NCBI GenBank assembly: GCA_964384675.1
Contig: CAYLNK010000165.1
Location: forward strand, 1-13,874
Direction: 5' to 3'
From: CAYLNK01 sp964384675
Lineage (GTDB): Bacteria > Acidobacteriota > Thermoanaerobaculia > UBA5066
Length of the DNA stretch: 13,874 bases
Both the position numbers and the translations under genes were made by a program. Under the pieces are notes generated by a model, which saw nothing but the letters and a program-made list of their open reading frames with translations, did no database searches and was not told the origin of the DNA. How positions within the stretch are numbered: position 1 is the stretch's first letter; each line of letters begins with the position of its first letter. Shown here in pieces: positions 7,355 through 13,874 of this stretch.

Positions 7355-8476
7355 TTGGGCCTCCTGCGACGCCTCGTCTCGACGGTCCTCGTCCCCCTCG
7401 CCCTCGCGGCGCTCCTCTTCCTGGTCCTCGAGGGAGGGTGCCGTGTGATCGGGCGGGCCCGCACCGGGCAGTGGCCTCTCACCCGGGCCGAGTCGTACAC
7501 CCGCTTCGTCGAGGACGTCGGTAAGGCGTACCAGCCGCACCCCTTCCTCGTCGCCTGCGGACGTCCGAACGCCGTCCTGCGGAAGCTCGGCAAGGAGGTC
7601 CGTTTCAACTCGCGCGGCTATCGCGGCGACGACTTCCCGGTCCCGAAGCCGGCCGGAACGTACCGGATCGTCTGCGCCGGCGGCTCGACGACGTTCGACC
7701 TCCTCGCCACGAACAACGACGCCACCTGGCCCGCCCGCCTGGGCGCTCTCCTGAGGGACCGGCACGTGGACGTCGTGAACGCCGGCTTCCCCGGCTGGAC
7801 GTCGGTGCAGAGCCTCGTCTCCCTGGAGCTCCGCGAGCTCGACTTCTCGCCCGACCTGGTCGTGGTCTACCACGGCATCAACGAGACGCAGCCCGCAGGA
7901 CACGAGCCGTTCTACCCCGACTACTCCGTCGGATACGGAGAGATCCTGCCACGCGTCCTCGGGATCGTGCCGGTGCCGATCCGGCTCGCTTCCCGCTCGC
8001 TCCTCGTCGAGAAGCTGCTGGGCGCCCGCGCCGACCGCGAGGACGAGGGCTTCGCTCCCGCCTGGGAGTGGCAGGGCGGGAAGAAGAAGGACGACGTCCC
8101 GGACGTGGCGGTGGCGACGTACGAGCGGAACCTCCGCTCGCTCATCGCGGTCGCGTCCTCGCGCGGCGCGCGCACGCTCCTCGTCGCGCAGACCGCGCGG
8201 CTGCGGGCGGGACGCGAGGCGAGGGACCGGCTGTACGTCGAGTCGTGGGCGCCGGGGCTGACCGCGGACGGCTACCGTCAGGCCGTGGTCCGCTACAACG
8301 CGTCGGCGCGGAAGCTGGCGGACGAGGGGCTCGCTCTCTACCTCGACCCCTTCGAGGGGGACGCCTTCAGCGACGCCGACTTCGCCGACCCGGTCCACTT
8401 CGACGACGACGGCTCCCGGAAGATGGCCGCGCGGCTCGTCGAGGTGATCGGCCCCCTCGTCACACGTGCCCGCTGA
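7355..8476 (+). CDS. SGNH/GDSL-fold hydrolase-like protein with N-terminal membrane anchor
   Basis: The 373-residue protein begins with a basic stretch and one hydrophobic helix (about residues 8-26), a signal anchor that would place the rest outside the cytoplasmic membrane. The SGNH blocks follow in order: nucleophile S111 in AGGSTTFD (GGS instead of the classic GDS), the NAGFPGW block with G144 (142-148), GINE with N176, and DPVHFDDDG with D345 and H348 completing the triad. Such enzymes act as esterases or O-acyltransferases; membrane-anchored ones often modify envelope polysaccharides. The substrate is unknown. The TTG start is chosen because it precedes the signal anchor, though no clear ribosome site is visible. 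The last 11 bp overlap the downstream GT-C gene, which suggests coupled expression and a shared glycan role. Confidence 0.8.
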   Translation: MGLLRRLVSTVLVPLALAALLFLVLEGGCRVIGRARTGQWPLTRAESYTRFVEDVGKAYQPHPFLVACGRPNAVLRKLGKEVRFNSRGYRGDDFPVPKPAGTYRIVCAGGSTTFDLLATNNDATWPARLGALLRDRHVDVVNAGFPGWTSVQSLVSLELRELDFSPDLVVVYHGINETQPAGHEPFYPDYSVGYGEILPRVLGIVPVPIRLASRSLLVEKLLGARADREDEGFAPAWEWQGGKKKDDVPDVAVATYERNLRSLIAVASSRGARTLLVAQTARLRAGREARDRLYVESWAPGLTADGYRQAVVRYNASARKLADEGLALYLDPFEGDAFSDADFADPVHFDDDGSRKMAARLVEVIGPLVTRAR

Positions 8477-10103
8477 CGATCCGGCCGGCCGGCTCCGTCC
8501 CGTCGCGAGAAGAACGGTCCCGGCTTCGGCCGCCTCGATGGTCCTCCTGGCCGCACCGTGGCTCCTCTACCGGCGCGTGCTCGACCTCTGGTTCGCGAAC
8601 GACGACCCGCAGGTCCTGCTCCACGCGCTCCGGCACGCGCCGTGGGAGTACGCCTTCGTGCCGTCGATCTGGAGGGCGGGGAACCGCTTCTTCTTCACGC
8701 CTCTCCTCTACGTTTCCTTCGATCTCGACCTGGCGCTCGCCGGCCTGGACGCCCGCTTCTTCCACGTCCACCAGCTCGTCTCCCTCGGTGTGGCTTCGGT
8801 GCTGCTGTTCCTGCTCCTCCACCGCTTCGTGCCCGCCGGGTTCGCGCTGGGGGGCGCGTTGCTGCTCCTGCTCGGCCCCCCCGCGCCGGAGCTCGCGGAG
8901 ATGCTGGTCGTACGGCACTACGTCGAGGGGCTGGCGCTCGCCTGTGCCGCGGCGCTCGCGTACCTCACGAGCCTCGACAGGAGCGGCTGGACCTGGCCCG
9001 TTCTCGCCGCCCTCTGCGTCCTGGGGGCCCTCGCCTCGAAGGAGACGTACCTCCTCCTCGCGCCGGGACTCCTGCTCCTCCCGGCGGGGAGCCCGCGCCG
9101 CAGGCTCGCCCGGGTCCTGCCGCTCCTCGCCGTCACCGCCGCGTTCCTCCTCTGGCGCTTCACGATGCTCGGTACCTTCGGCGCCTCGTACCAGCCCTCG
9201 GTCGGTCTGGCGGCAAAGCTCGGCGCCCTGGCCCGCCAGCTCGGGCCGAGCCTGTTCGGCCCCGTGGACGGGCTCCTCGCGACGCTGCTCGTCCTGGCGG
9301 CGCTCGCCCCGCGTGGCCGGACGGCGCTCGCCTGGGCCGGCGCGTTCGTCCTCGCCCTGGCGCCCATCGTGCCCGTGGCAGGCTTCGCGTCGATCGCGTC
9401 GCGCTACGTCCTCGCGGCGTGGACCGTCGCGGCGGCGCTCGCGGCCTGGGCTGCCTCGGCCCTGCCCCGCAGACCCCTCGGCGCGGCGCTCCTTTCGGCG
9501 CTGGTCCTCGCCGTCGGGATCCGCTCGCGGAGCCTCTTCGGCGGGACGTTCGCGGTGGAGGCGCGCAAGGCCGCGGAGGGACGCTTCCTCTTCGAGACGT
9601 CGCGGGAGGGTGACCTCCTCCGGAACCCGGAGGCCTCGGCCTGGTCGCTCGAGGGGCTCACGGCGATCCGGACCCAGGTGCAGCGCCGGCCCCCCGGCGC
9701 GATACCGGTCTGGGACGACGTCTACTTCTGCGAGAACCCGGGCCCGAGCCGGGTCTTCGGCTGGGACGGGCAGGCCGTAAGCGAGGGCGGACCGTCGCCC
9801 GCCGAGCGGGCGGCGTACTGCGCGCGGATCCACGACGCTCCGGTCACGGGGCGGATCGCCGTCGACGGCTGGCGGATCACCTGGGCCTTCGGCCCCCGCC
9901 GGGAGGGGCGTTACGCCATCGTCTTCCCTCCCGCGATGCGCTTCGACGTCCCGCCCGAGGGCACGTTCCAGCTGCTCTGGCTGCCCGTGCACGGCGAGCT
10001 GGCCGCACGGATCCGGTACGAATCGCCCGACGGTTCGATCGCCTTCAGCCCTCCGAAGCGGCGCCAGCTCGTCGACGAGAAGGCCGAGCTCGGCTGGCCG
10101 TAG
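8466..10103 (+). CDS. GT-C type multi-pass membrane glycosyltransferase-like protein
   Basis: The 545-residue protein has a first membrane helix at about 24-40, then FANDDPQ, where the acidic pair D46-D47 sits at the start of the first periplasmic loop as in GT-C enzymes (ArnT, PMT, GT39/GT83/GT87 types). About eight further hydrophobic segments run to about residue 352. ASRYVLAAW (311-319) resembles the RY motif common in these proteins. The last roughly 190 residues are soluble and rich in charged and aromatic residues. GT-C enzymes transfer sugars from polyprenyl-phosphate donors on the outer face of the membrane. Donor and acceptor cannot be read from sequence. The GTG start overlaps the SGNH gene by 11 bp. 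A polymerase or ligase role is an alternative, but the acidic motif favours a transferase. Confidence 0.72.
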   Translation: MPADDPAGRLRPVARRTVPASAASMVLLAAPWLLYRRVLDLWFANDDPQVLLHALRHAPWEYAFVPSIWRAGNRFFFTPLLYVSFDLDLALAGLDARFFHVHQLVSLGVASVLLFLLLHRFVPAGFALGGALLLLLGPPAPELAEMLVVRHYVEGLALACAAALAYLTSLDRSGWTWPVLAALCVLGALASKETYLLLAPGLLLLPAGSPRRRLARVLPLLAVTAAFLLWRFTMLGTFGASYQPSVGLAAKLGALARQLGPSLFGPVDGLLATLLVLAALAPRGRTALAWAGAFVLALAPIVPVAGFASIASRYVLAAWTVAAALAAWAASALPRRPLGAALLSALVLAVGIRSRSLFGGTFAVEARKAAEGRFLFETSREGDLLRNPEASAWSLEGLTAIRTQVQRRPPGAIPVWDDVYFCENPGPSRVFGWDGQAVSEGGPSPAERAAYCARIHDAPVTGRIAVDGWRITWAFGPRREGRYAIVFPPAMRFDVPPEGTFQLLWLPVHGELAARIRYESPDGSIAFSPPKRRQLVDEKAELGWP

Positions 10104-10111
10104 ACGGCTCG

Positions 10112-10146
10112 CGACCGTTCGGCCCCCGCCTACGACCGTCCGGCCC
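10112..10146. repeat. Two direct repeats at 21-bp spacing upstream of the sugar transferase gene
   Basis: CGACCGTTCGGCCC (10112-10125) and CGACCGTCCGGCCC (10133-10146) differ at one base in 14. Their starts are 21 bp apart, two DNA helix turns, so a protein could bind both on one face. They fill much of the 85-bp gap before the gene at 10189. An operator is possible; chance similarity in GC-rich sequence is the alternative. Confidence 0.4.
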
Positions 10147-10188
10147 GGTTCCCCGGAGAGCGGCGCGGGACGGATCCAGCGTATTGGC

Positions 10189-10740
10189 ATGAAGAGACTC
10201 CTCGACCTCACGCTCCTCGCCCTGGCGCTGCCGTTCCTGGCGCCGGTGACCCTCCTGCTCGCGCTCGCCGTGCTCGCCGTGGACGGGCGTCCGGTCTTCT
10301 TCCTTCAGGAGCGCCTGGGCCGGGACCGGCGCCCCTTCCGGATCTGGAAGCTCCGCACCATGACGACCGAGGCCGACCCGCGGGCGCGGCGCGCGACGCG
10401 CCTCGGGGCCTGGCTCCGGGCGCGTGGACTGGACGAGCTGCCACAGCTCTGGAACGTGCTGTCGGGCCAGATGAGCCTGGTGGGGCCGCGCCCGCTCACG
10501 TCGTCGGACGCGGATCGCCTCTCGAGGCAGTACCCGGCCTTCGACGAACGGTTCGCCGCCGCGCCCGGACTGACGGGCCTCGCGCAGGTCTGCCTGGTCG
10601 AGGGGGCCGCGATCACCTCGGAGCTGGAGGCGTACTACGCGCGCAACCGGTGCGCCCGGATGGATCTCTGGATCCTGCTGCGCACATTCGGAATGAACGT
10701 CGTCGGCAAGCGGCGCGCGGCGGTCCGGATCCTGGAATGA
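10189..10740 (+). CDS. PglC-like polyprenyl-phosphate phosphoglycosyltransferase
   Basis: The 183-residue protein is a minimal bacterial sugar transferase (PF02397 family) of the monotopic PglC type. It moves a phospho-sugar from a UDP-sugar to undecaprenyl phosphate, the first membrane step of glycan assembly. It has an N-terminal KRLLD and one hydrophobic re-entrant helix with prolines (about 8-31), then FLQERLGRD (38-46), FRIWKLRTM (50-58), and the signature LDELPQLWNVLSG (81-93), whose D82-E83 is the expected catalytic dyad. SLVGPRPL follows at 96-103. It lacks the extra N-terminal membrane domain of WcaJ/WbaP enzymes, and its sugar is unknown. The ATG is preceded only by a weak ribosome site. 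It lies 85 bp after the GT-C gene and converges on the AftB-like gene, with 13 bp between stops. Confidence 0.9.
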   Translation: MKRLLDLTLLALALPFLAPVTLLLALAVLAVDGRPVFFLQERLGRDRRPFRIWKLRTMTTEADPRARRATRLGAWLRARGLDELPQLWNVLSGQMSLVGPRPLTSSDADRLSRQYPAFDERFAAAPGLTGLAQVCLVEGAAITSELEAYYARNRCARMDLWILLRTFGMNVVGKRRAAVRILE

Positions 10741-10753
10741 GCGCGGCTCCCGC

Positions 10754-12496
10754 TCACGGCGTCGCTGCGGCCTCTGGCTCGATCCCCAGCCGGCGCAGGA
10801 ACGGAGCCTCCCTCGCGGGATCGGGCCGCCAGCGGAAGTAGAAGCTGCGCGCCAGGGCATGGTCCCGCCTCAGCTCGGCGAGCGGCCTGGCGTCGATCGT
10901 GGCGAGGTATCTGTCGAGCGTGGCCGGAAAGTCGGGCACCGTCGCGCCTCTCCGGACGAGCGTCTCGACCACGGCCGGGTCCCAGCGGATCAGCCGGCAG
11001 GGCAAGGCTCCCAGCACGATTCCGACCCTGGGAACCACCCGGTCCAGCGCGTCGCCCAGACTGTCCCGTTCGCCGCCGTCGAGGTAGAGGTGGACGCCTC
11101 TCTCGAGGAGGTACTCGGGCGGCGCGTGCTTCTCGTGTCCCACACGCCCGCGCCGGAGGAGGGGCTGATTCGCGACGTACCGGTCGGTCAGCCCGGTCAC
11201 GCTCTCCACCGCGAGCGGCACCTCGGAGTAGTACACCATCCGGGCCTGCGCCCCCGAGAAGGCGATCGCGAGGTTCAGGCCCTCGCCGTACCTCTTCAAG
11301 GTCTCGCCGGCGATCCGGCTGTCCCGGGCCCAGGTACCGCGGACGACGTTGTAGTAGGTCCATTCGTCGTCGATGCCCGTCGGGTTCACCGCGGCGGGCA
11401 CCGGTCGCGGCGTGAGCGCCGTGGCGGCGAGGACGACGGCGAACGCGCCGAGCGCGAGGGACCGGCCCGGGATCGTCGACAGACCGGCGGACGCCAGGAG
11501 GAGGAGGAACGGGATGACGGGGATCAGCAGGCGGGCGAACATGAAGTCGCCTCCGACCCTCGCGACGGAGAGGGCGTACGTCCCGGCGAGGAGCGCCGCC
11601 AGGACGAGCGGGGACTCCAGCGCCGCGCGAATCCGGGCCCGCCCGTTCTCCCCCCGGCACGGGCCGGCGAGCGCCGAGGCCAGGCCCGCCAGGGCGGCGG
11701 CGATGACGGCCCAGTCACGACAGGCGTACAGGCCGACGTAGAGGGAGCCTTGCGACCACCACGCGAGGGCCGCCGACTTGGCGTGGTACGTGTTCGGGAC
11801 GAGGTCGTGGTAGTACCAGACGCGCCAGGCGAGGTGGGGGACCACCACGATCGCGGCGCCGGCCGCGAGCGCGGTCGCGGCCCGCCAGCGCCTCTCGCGC
11901 CGCGTCACGAGCGTCCACGCGACCCCCACGAGCACGAAGACGGCGCCATCGGGCCGGGTCAGCGTGGCGAGGCCCCAGAGCAGTCCGGCCGAAGACGCAC
12001 GGGAACGGGCGCAGGCCACGAAGCCGGCCAGGACGAGGAACGTGAAGAGGCTGGTCTCCAGCCCGCTCGTCGCGAACACCGCGAGGTCCGGGTGAACCGC
12101 CGCCAGCAGGAGGGGAACCGGGACTCGCGTGGCGAGGTCGGAGCGGGGGAGGACGCCGGACGCCGCGTCGCCATGGCGGGCGAGGAGCACCAGGGTTCCG
12201 CACCACGCGGCGAGACCCCAGGCGATCGCCCACGTCTCGACGTCGAGCCCCGCGGCGATCGGAGCCGCGCACCAGACGGTCCAGAGGAAGTTGGTGTACC
12301 CCTCGACCCGCTCGCCGGCGTTGAAGACCAGTCCGTGCCCGCGCGCCAGGTTCAGGGCGTAGCGGAACGAGATGAAGGCGTCGTCGCACAGCCACGCCTT
12401 CGAGGCAGCTCCCACGAGCGCCACCAGCCCCCCGCCGATCGCGAGCGACGACCACAGCCGGCGCCCGGGCGTCCCCACGCCCCGAGGGTACGTCAC
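10754..12496 (-). CDS. AftB-like GT-C membrane glycosyltransferase
   Basis: The 580-residue protein has its first membrane helix at about 16-34, followed by CDDAFISFRYALNLARG (37-53) with the GT-C acidic pair D38-D39. GERVEGYTNFLW (61-72) follows. This pattern recalls the mycobacterial arabinofuranosyltransferase AftB and its many uncharacterised relatives. VPNTYHAKSA and a late FARLLIPVIPF helix fit the same family. About ten hydrophobic segments precede a soluble C-terminal part of roughly 190 residues. In mycobacteria AftB adds terminal arabinose from decaprenyl-phosphate arabinose; the sugar here is unknown and I would not carry over the specificity. The GTG start overlaps the stop of the upstream minus-strand gene as GTGA, so the two form one transcription unit. 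It ends 13 bp from the phosphoglycosyltransferase gene. Confidence 0.8.
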   Translation of the reverse strand: MTYPRGVGTPGRRLWSSLAIGGGLVALVGAASKAWLCDDAFISFRYALNLARGHGLVFNAGERVEGYTNFLWTVWCAAPIAAGLDVETWAIAWGLAAWCGTLVLLARHGDAASGVLPRSDLATRVPVPLLLAAVHPDLAVFATSGLETSLFTFLVLAGFVACARSRASSAGLLWGLATLTRPDGAVFVLVGVAWTLVTRRERRWRAATALAAGAAIVVVPHLAWRVWYYHDLVPNTYHAKSAALAWWSQGSLYVGLYACRDWAVIAAALAGLASALAGPCRGENGRARIRAALESPLVLAALLAGTYALSVARVGGDFMFARLLIPVIPFLLLLASAGLSTIPGRSLALGAFAVVLAATALTPRPVPAAVNPTGIDDEWTYYNVVRGTWARDSRIAGETLKRYGEGLNLAIAFSGAQARMVYYSEVPLAVESVTGLTDRYVANQPLLRRGRVGHEKHAPPEYLLERGVHLYLDGGERDSLGDALDRVVPRVGIVLGALPCRLIRWDPAVVETLVRRGATVPDFPATLDRYLATIDARPLAELRRDHALARSFYFRWRPDPAREAPFLRRLGIEPEAAATP

Positions 12497-13874
12497 GATT
12501 CCCCGGAGGCCCGGCCGGACGCCGGCGGCCTCAGCTCATCGCGGGCGCTGCCGCCCCCCGGCCCCCCCGGGGCGCCGGTTCGAGGCCGTGAAGAGGCTCC
12601 TTCACGGCCTCTCAGCTCGAACAGGCCCCAGGCGCGCGGGGAGCCGGTCACCCGGCGGAAGAGATCCGGCCGCTGCTCCATCCAGACGAGCTCCATCGAG
12701 CGCGGGAAGAACGACATGACGTGCGTGACGCCCCTCTCGCGGAGCCTTCGCAGCCAGGCGGCCCCATCTCCGAGGCGGACCTCCAGGGCCGTGCTCCTCG
12801 CGGACCACGGAACGAATTGCCCCGAACGTGTGGTGGGCACGTAGAGGAGGGCGTTCTGGAATCGCGATCCGCCGAAGGAGTACGCCAGCCAGTTGTCGAC
12901 GCTCTGGTGCCGTCCCGAGGTGATCGCCACCACATGAGGCCGGCCGTCGTCGAGGCTCTCTGCCGCGCCGGCCCAGTACGCGTCGATCGGGTGAATCGCG
13001 TGGCTCTCCCCGACGAACGTCCAGCGCAGGGCCTGTCGCGCTCCGGTCACGGCCGCCACCCACACCAGGAGAGCGGCGGCCCCGAGCGCGCGTCTCGCAC
13101 CGGCCGATGAGGCGAGGAGGACGACGACCGGCAGGAGGGCCAGCGACGAGGCGAGGAGGGCCCACGTCTCGGCCGGCCCGACGCCCACGGGGATCGCCCT
13201 TCCCAGCTGGAGGAGGGTCGCGGCGATCAGGAAACGGAGGTACGGCCCCCGGGATCCCTCCGCGGAGCGTCGACCGGCCAGCGACAGCAGCACAACGCCG
13301 GCGAGAGCGGGCAGCAGGAAGCGGCCGCTCGACGCGGCCCAGTAGCGGCGCACCACCGTGAACGCCGGCGACCAGAAGAGGGCGGCGCTCGAGCTCGCCA
13401 GGGCCGCGACCAGGAGGCTGCCCCGGCCGGCGCGGAGGATCGCGCGGGGCCTCGCGACGAGAGCGAGCAGGGGCAGGAGCGCGAGGACGCCGAGCGCCGG
13501 GCCCTGCACCCAGGGGAGCGTGAAGATCTTCGCGAGAGCCACGACCTCGGCCCTCGGGTCGTGGGGCGACTCGATCCACTGCTCGTACCAGAACGCCTCG
13601 GGAACGGGGGCCCCCGCCCGGAGCGGCCCGACCGTCGCGTCGAGCGGCGAGAGCGGCAGCCCCAGCCGCACCGTCGTACGCAGATACCAGGGCCCCGCCA
13701 GGGCCGCGGCCGCGGCGACGGCGAGACCGAGCGTGGCGAGGACGCGTCCCCGATCGACCGCTCGAAACGCCAGGAGGATCGCAAGCGCGCTCCCTGTCGC
13801 GGCCACGACCGGCAGCGTGGCCGGCGAGGCGGCGACGGTCAGGCCGAGCGCGGCACCCGCGACGACGCCGTCCG
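12493..13874 (-). CDS. GT-C type membrane glycosyltransferase-like protein, 5' end outside window
   Basis: The visible 459 residues are open to the window edge. A GTG at 13806 could be taken as a start, but the frame upstream of it encodes more hydrophobic helix (AALGLTVAASPATL), so the real N-terminus lies beyond the window. The protein has many membrane helices, including a GRFLLPALAGVVLLSL segment. It ends in a soluble domain with VTHVMSFFPRSMELVW and LFEL, as seen at the C-terminus of other GT-C proteins of this architecture. The first catalytic loop is not visible, so the class is inferred. The last ~45 residues after LFEL are low-complexity Gly/Pro/Arg/Ser sequence that includes an apparent 27-residue insertion. 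The stop overlaps the AftB-like start by 4 bp. Sugar and acceptor are unknown. Confidence 0.7.
   Translation of the reverse strand, partial: DGVVAGAALGLTVAASPATLPVVAATGSALAILLAFRAVDRGRVLATLGLAVAAAAALAGPWYLRTTVRLGLPLSPLDATVGPLRAGAPVPEAFWYEQWIESPHDPRAEVVALAKIFTLPWVQGPALGVLALLPLLALVARPRAILRAGRGSLLVAALASSSAALFWSPAFTVVRRYWAASSGRFLLPALAGVVLLSLAGRRSAEGSRGPYLRFLIAATLLQLGRAIPVGVGPAETWALLASSLALLPVVVLLASSAGARRALGAAALLVWVAAVTGARQALRWTFVGESHAIHPIDAYWAGAAESLDDGRPHVVAITSGRHQSVDNWLAYSFGGSRFQNALLYVPTTRSGQFVPWSARSTALEVRLGDGAAWLRRLRERGVTHVMSFFPRSMELVWMEQRPDLFRRVTGSPRAWGLFELRGREGASSRPRTGAPGGPGGGSARDELRPPASGRASGES
12530..12618. repeat. 81-bp insertion-like segment with hairpin and 8-bp flanking direct repeats
   Basis: CTCAGCTC occurs at 12530-12537 and at 12611-12618, exactly 81 bp apart. 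Between them lie a perfect hairpin, GAGGCCGTGAAG (12582-12593) and CTTCACGGCCTC (12600-12611) with a 6-nt loop, and a run of C and G tracts (about 12550-12575). On the minus strand this adds 27 codons in frame to the C-terminus of the membrane protein and duplicates ELR (FELR...DELR). Removing it would leave FELRPPASG before the same stop. The layout suggests a small element with a target duplication. There is no T-run after the stem, so an intrinsic terminator is unlikely. Confidence 0.5.

Noticed and set aside
7321..7608. An upstream extension of the DUF962 frame to 203 residues
   Set aside because: The extra N-terminus is Arg-rich, lies antisense to the SGNH gene, and has no family similarity; the ATG at 7320 gives a normal family N-terminus.
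5387..8398. A 1003-codon open frame on the minus strand across argH, argJ, the DUF962 gene and the SGNH gene
   Set aside because: It runs antisense to well-supported genes, shows no domain, and has the Arg/Gly/Asp/Glu-rich composition produced when GC-rich third positions are read on the opposite strand.
8460..10211. A 583-codon minus-strand frame opposite the GT-C gene
   Set aside because: It is antisense to a membrane protein with typical helices and has no recognisable domain.
12582..12611. The perfect hairpin as an intrinsic transcription terminator
   Set aside because: It lies inside a coding region, has no T-run on either side, and the next gene overlaps the stop codon, so termination here would make little sense.
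10859..12844. A 661-codon plus-strand frame opposite the AftB-like gene
   Set aside because: The minus strand encodes a membrane protein with family motifs. The plus-strand product is a hydrophilic Arg/Glu/Gly-rich string without domains.
13804..13806. GTG at 13806 as the start of the last minus-strand gene
   Set aside because: The frame remains open to the window edge and continues to encode hydrophobic helix sequence, so this is an internal codon of a truncated gene.
1..13874. CRISPR arrays, tRNA or rRNA genes, transposases, phage or defence genes
   Set aside because: I saw no regularly spaced repeats, no tRNA-like cloverleaf or rRNA motifs, and no protein with such domains on either strand.

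Overview
The window is a gene-dense, very GC-rich stretch of bacterial chromosome. By eye G or C fills almost every third codon position, and starts are a mix of ATG, GTG and TTG. Nothing in it fixes the taxon. The non-actinobacterial arg gene order, an SGNH protein anchored at its N-terminus and several GT-C membrane glycosyltransferases would suit a soil or sediment lineage such as Acidobacteriota or Myxococcota. That is inference; no rRNA or marker gene is present.

Region 1 (111-6991, + strand) is a tight arginine biosynthesis operon in the order argC-argB-argD-argG-argH-argJ. Neighbouring genes overlap by a few bases or lie almost end to end, which implies one transcript with coupled translation. 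Together the enzymes take N-acetylglutamate to ornithine by the acetyl-recycling route (ArgB, ArgC, ArgD, ArgJ) and citrulline to arginine (ArgG, ArgH). Ornithine carbamoyltransferase (argF/argI) is not in the window. The one break in the compact layout is a 138-bp G/C-tract palindromic element with 8-bp terminal inverted repeats, lodged between argB and the conserved start of argD.

Region 2 (6997-7320, - strand) is a short DUF962/Mpo1-like membrane protein gene. It is convergent with argJ and divergent from region 3. The two divergent start codons are 34 bp apart, around a 13-bp perfect palindrome.

Region 3 (7355-10740, + strand) holds an SGNH-fold protein with an N-terminal membrane anchor, a translationally overlapping GT-C type membrane protein, and a small PglC-like polyprenyl-phosphate phosphoglycosyltransferase. 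Two direct repeats 21 bp apart precede the last gene.

Region 4 (10754-13874, - strand) converges on region 3. It has two GT-C type membrane glycosyltransferases in a 4-bp-overlapping pair: an AftB-like protein and, upstream of it, one that runs off the window edge. The C-terminal tail of the edge gene looks like an 81-bp in-frame insertion with a 12-bp perfect hairpin and 8-bp flanking direct repeats.

Regions 3 and 4 together read as part of a cell-envelope glycan locus: a membrane enzyme to start a lipid-linked glycan, membrane transferases likely to use polyprenyl-phosphate sugars, and a possible glycan-modifying SGNH enzyme. The most unusual features are the two small palindromic, in-frame insertion-like elements.
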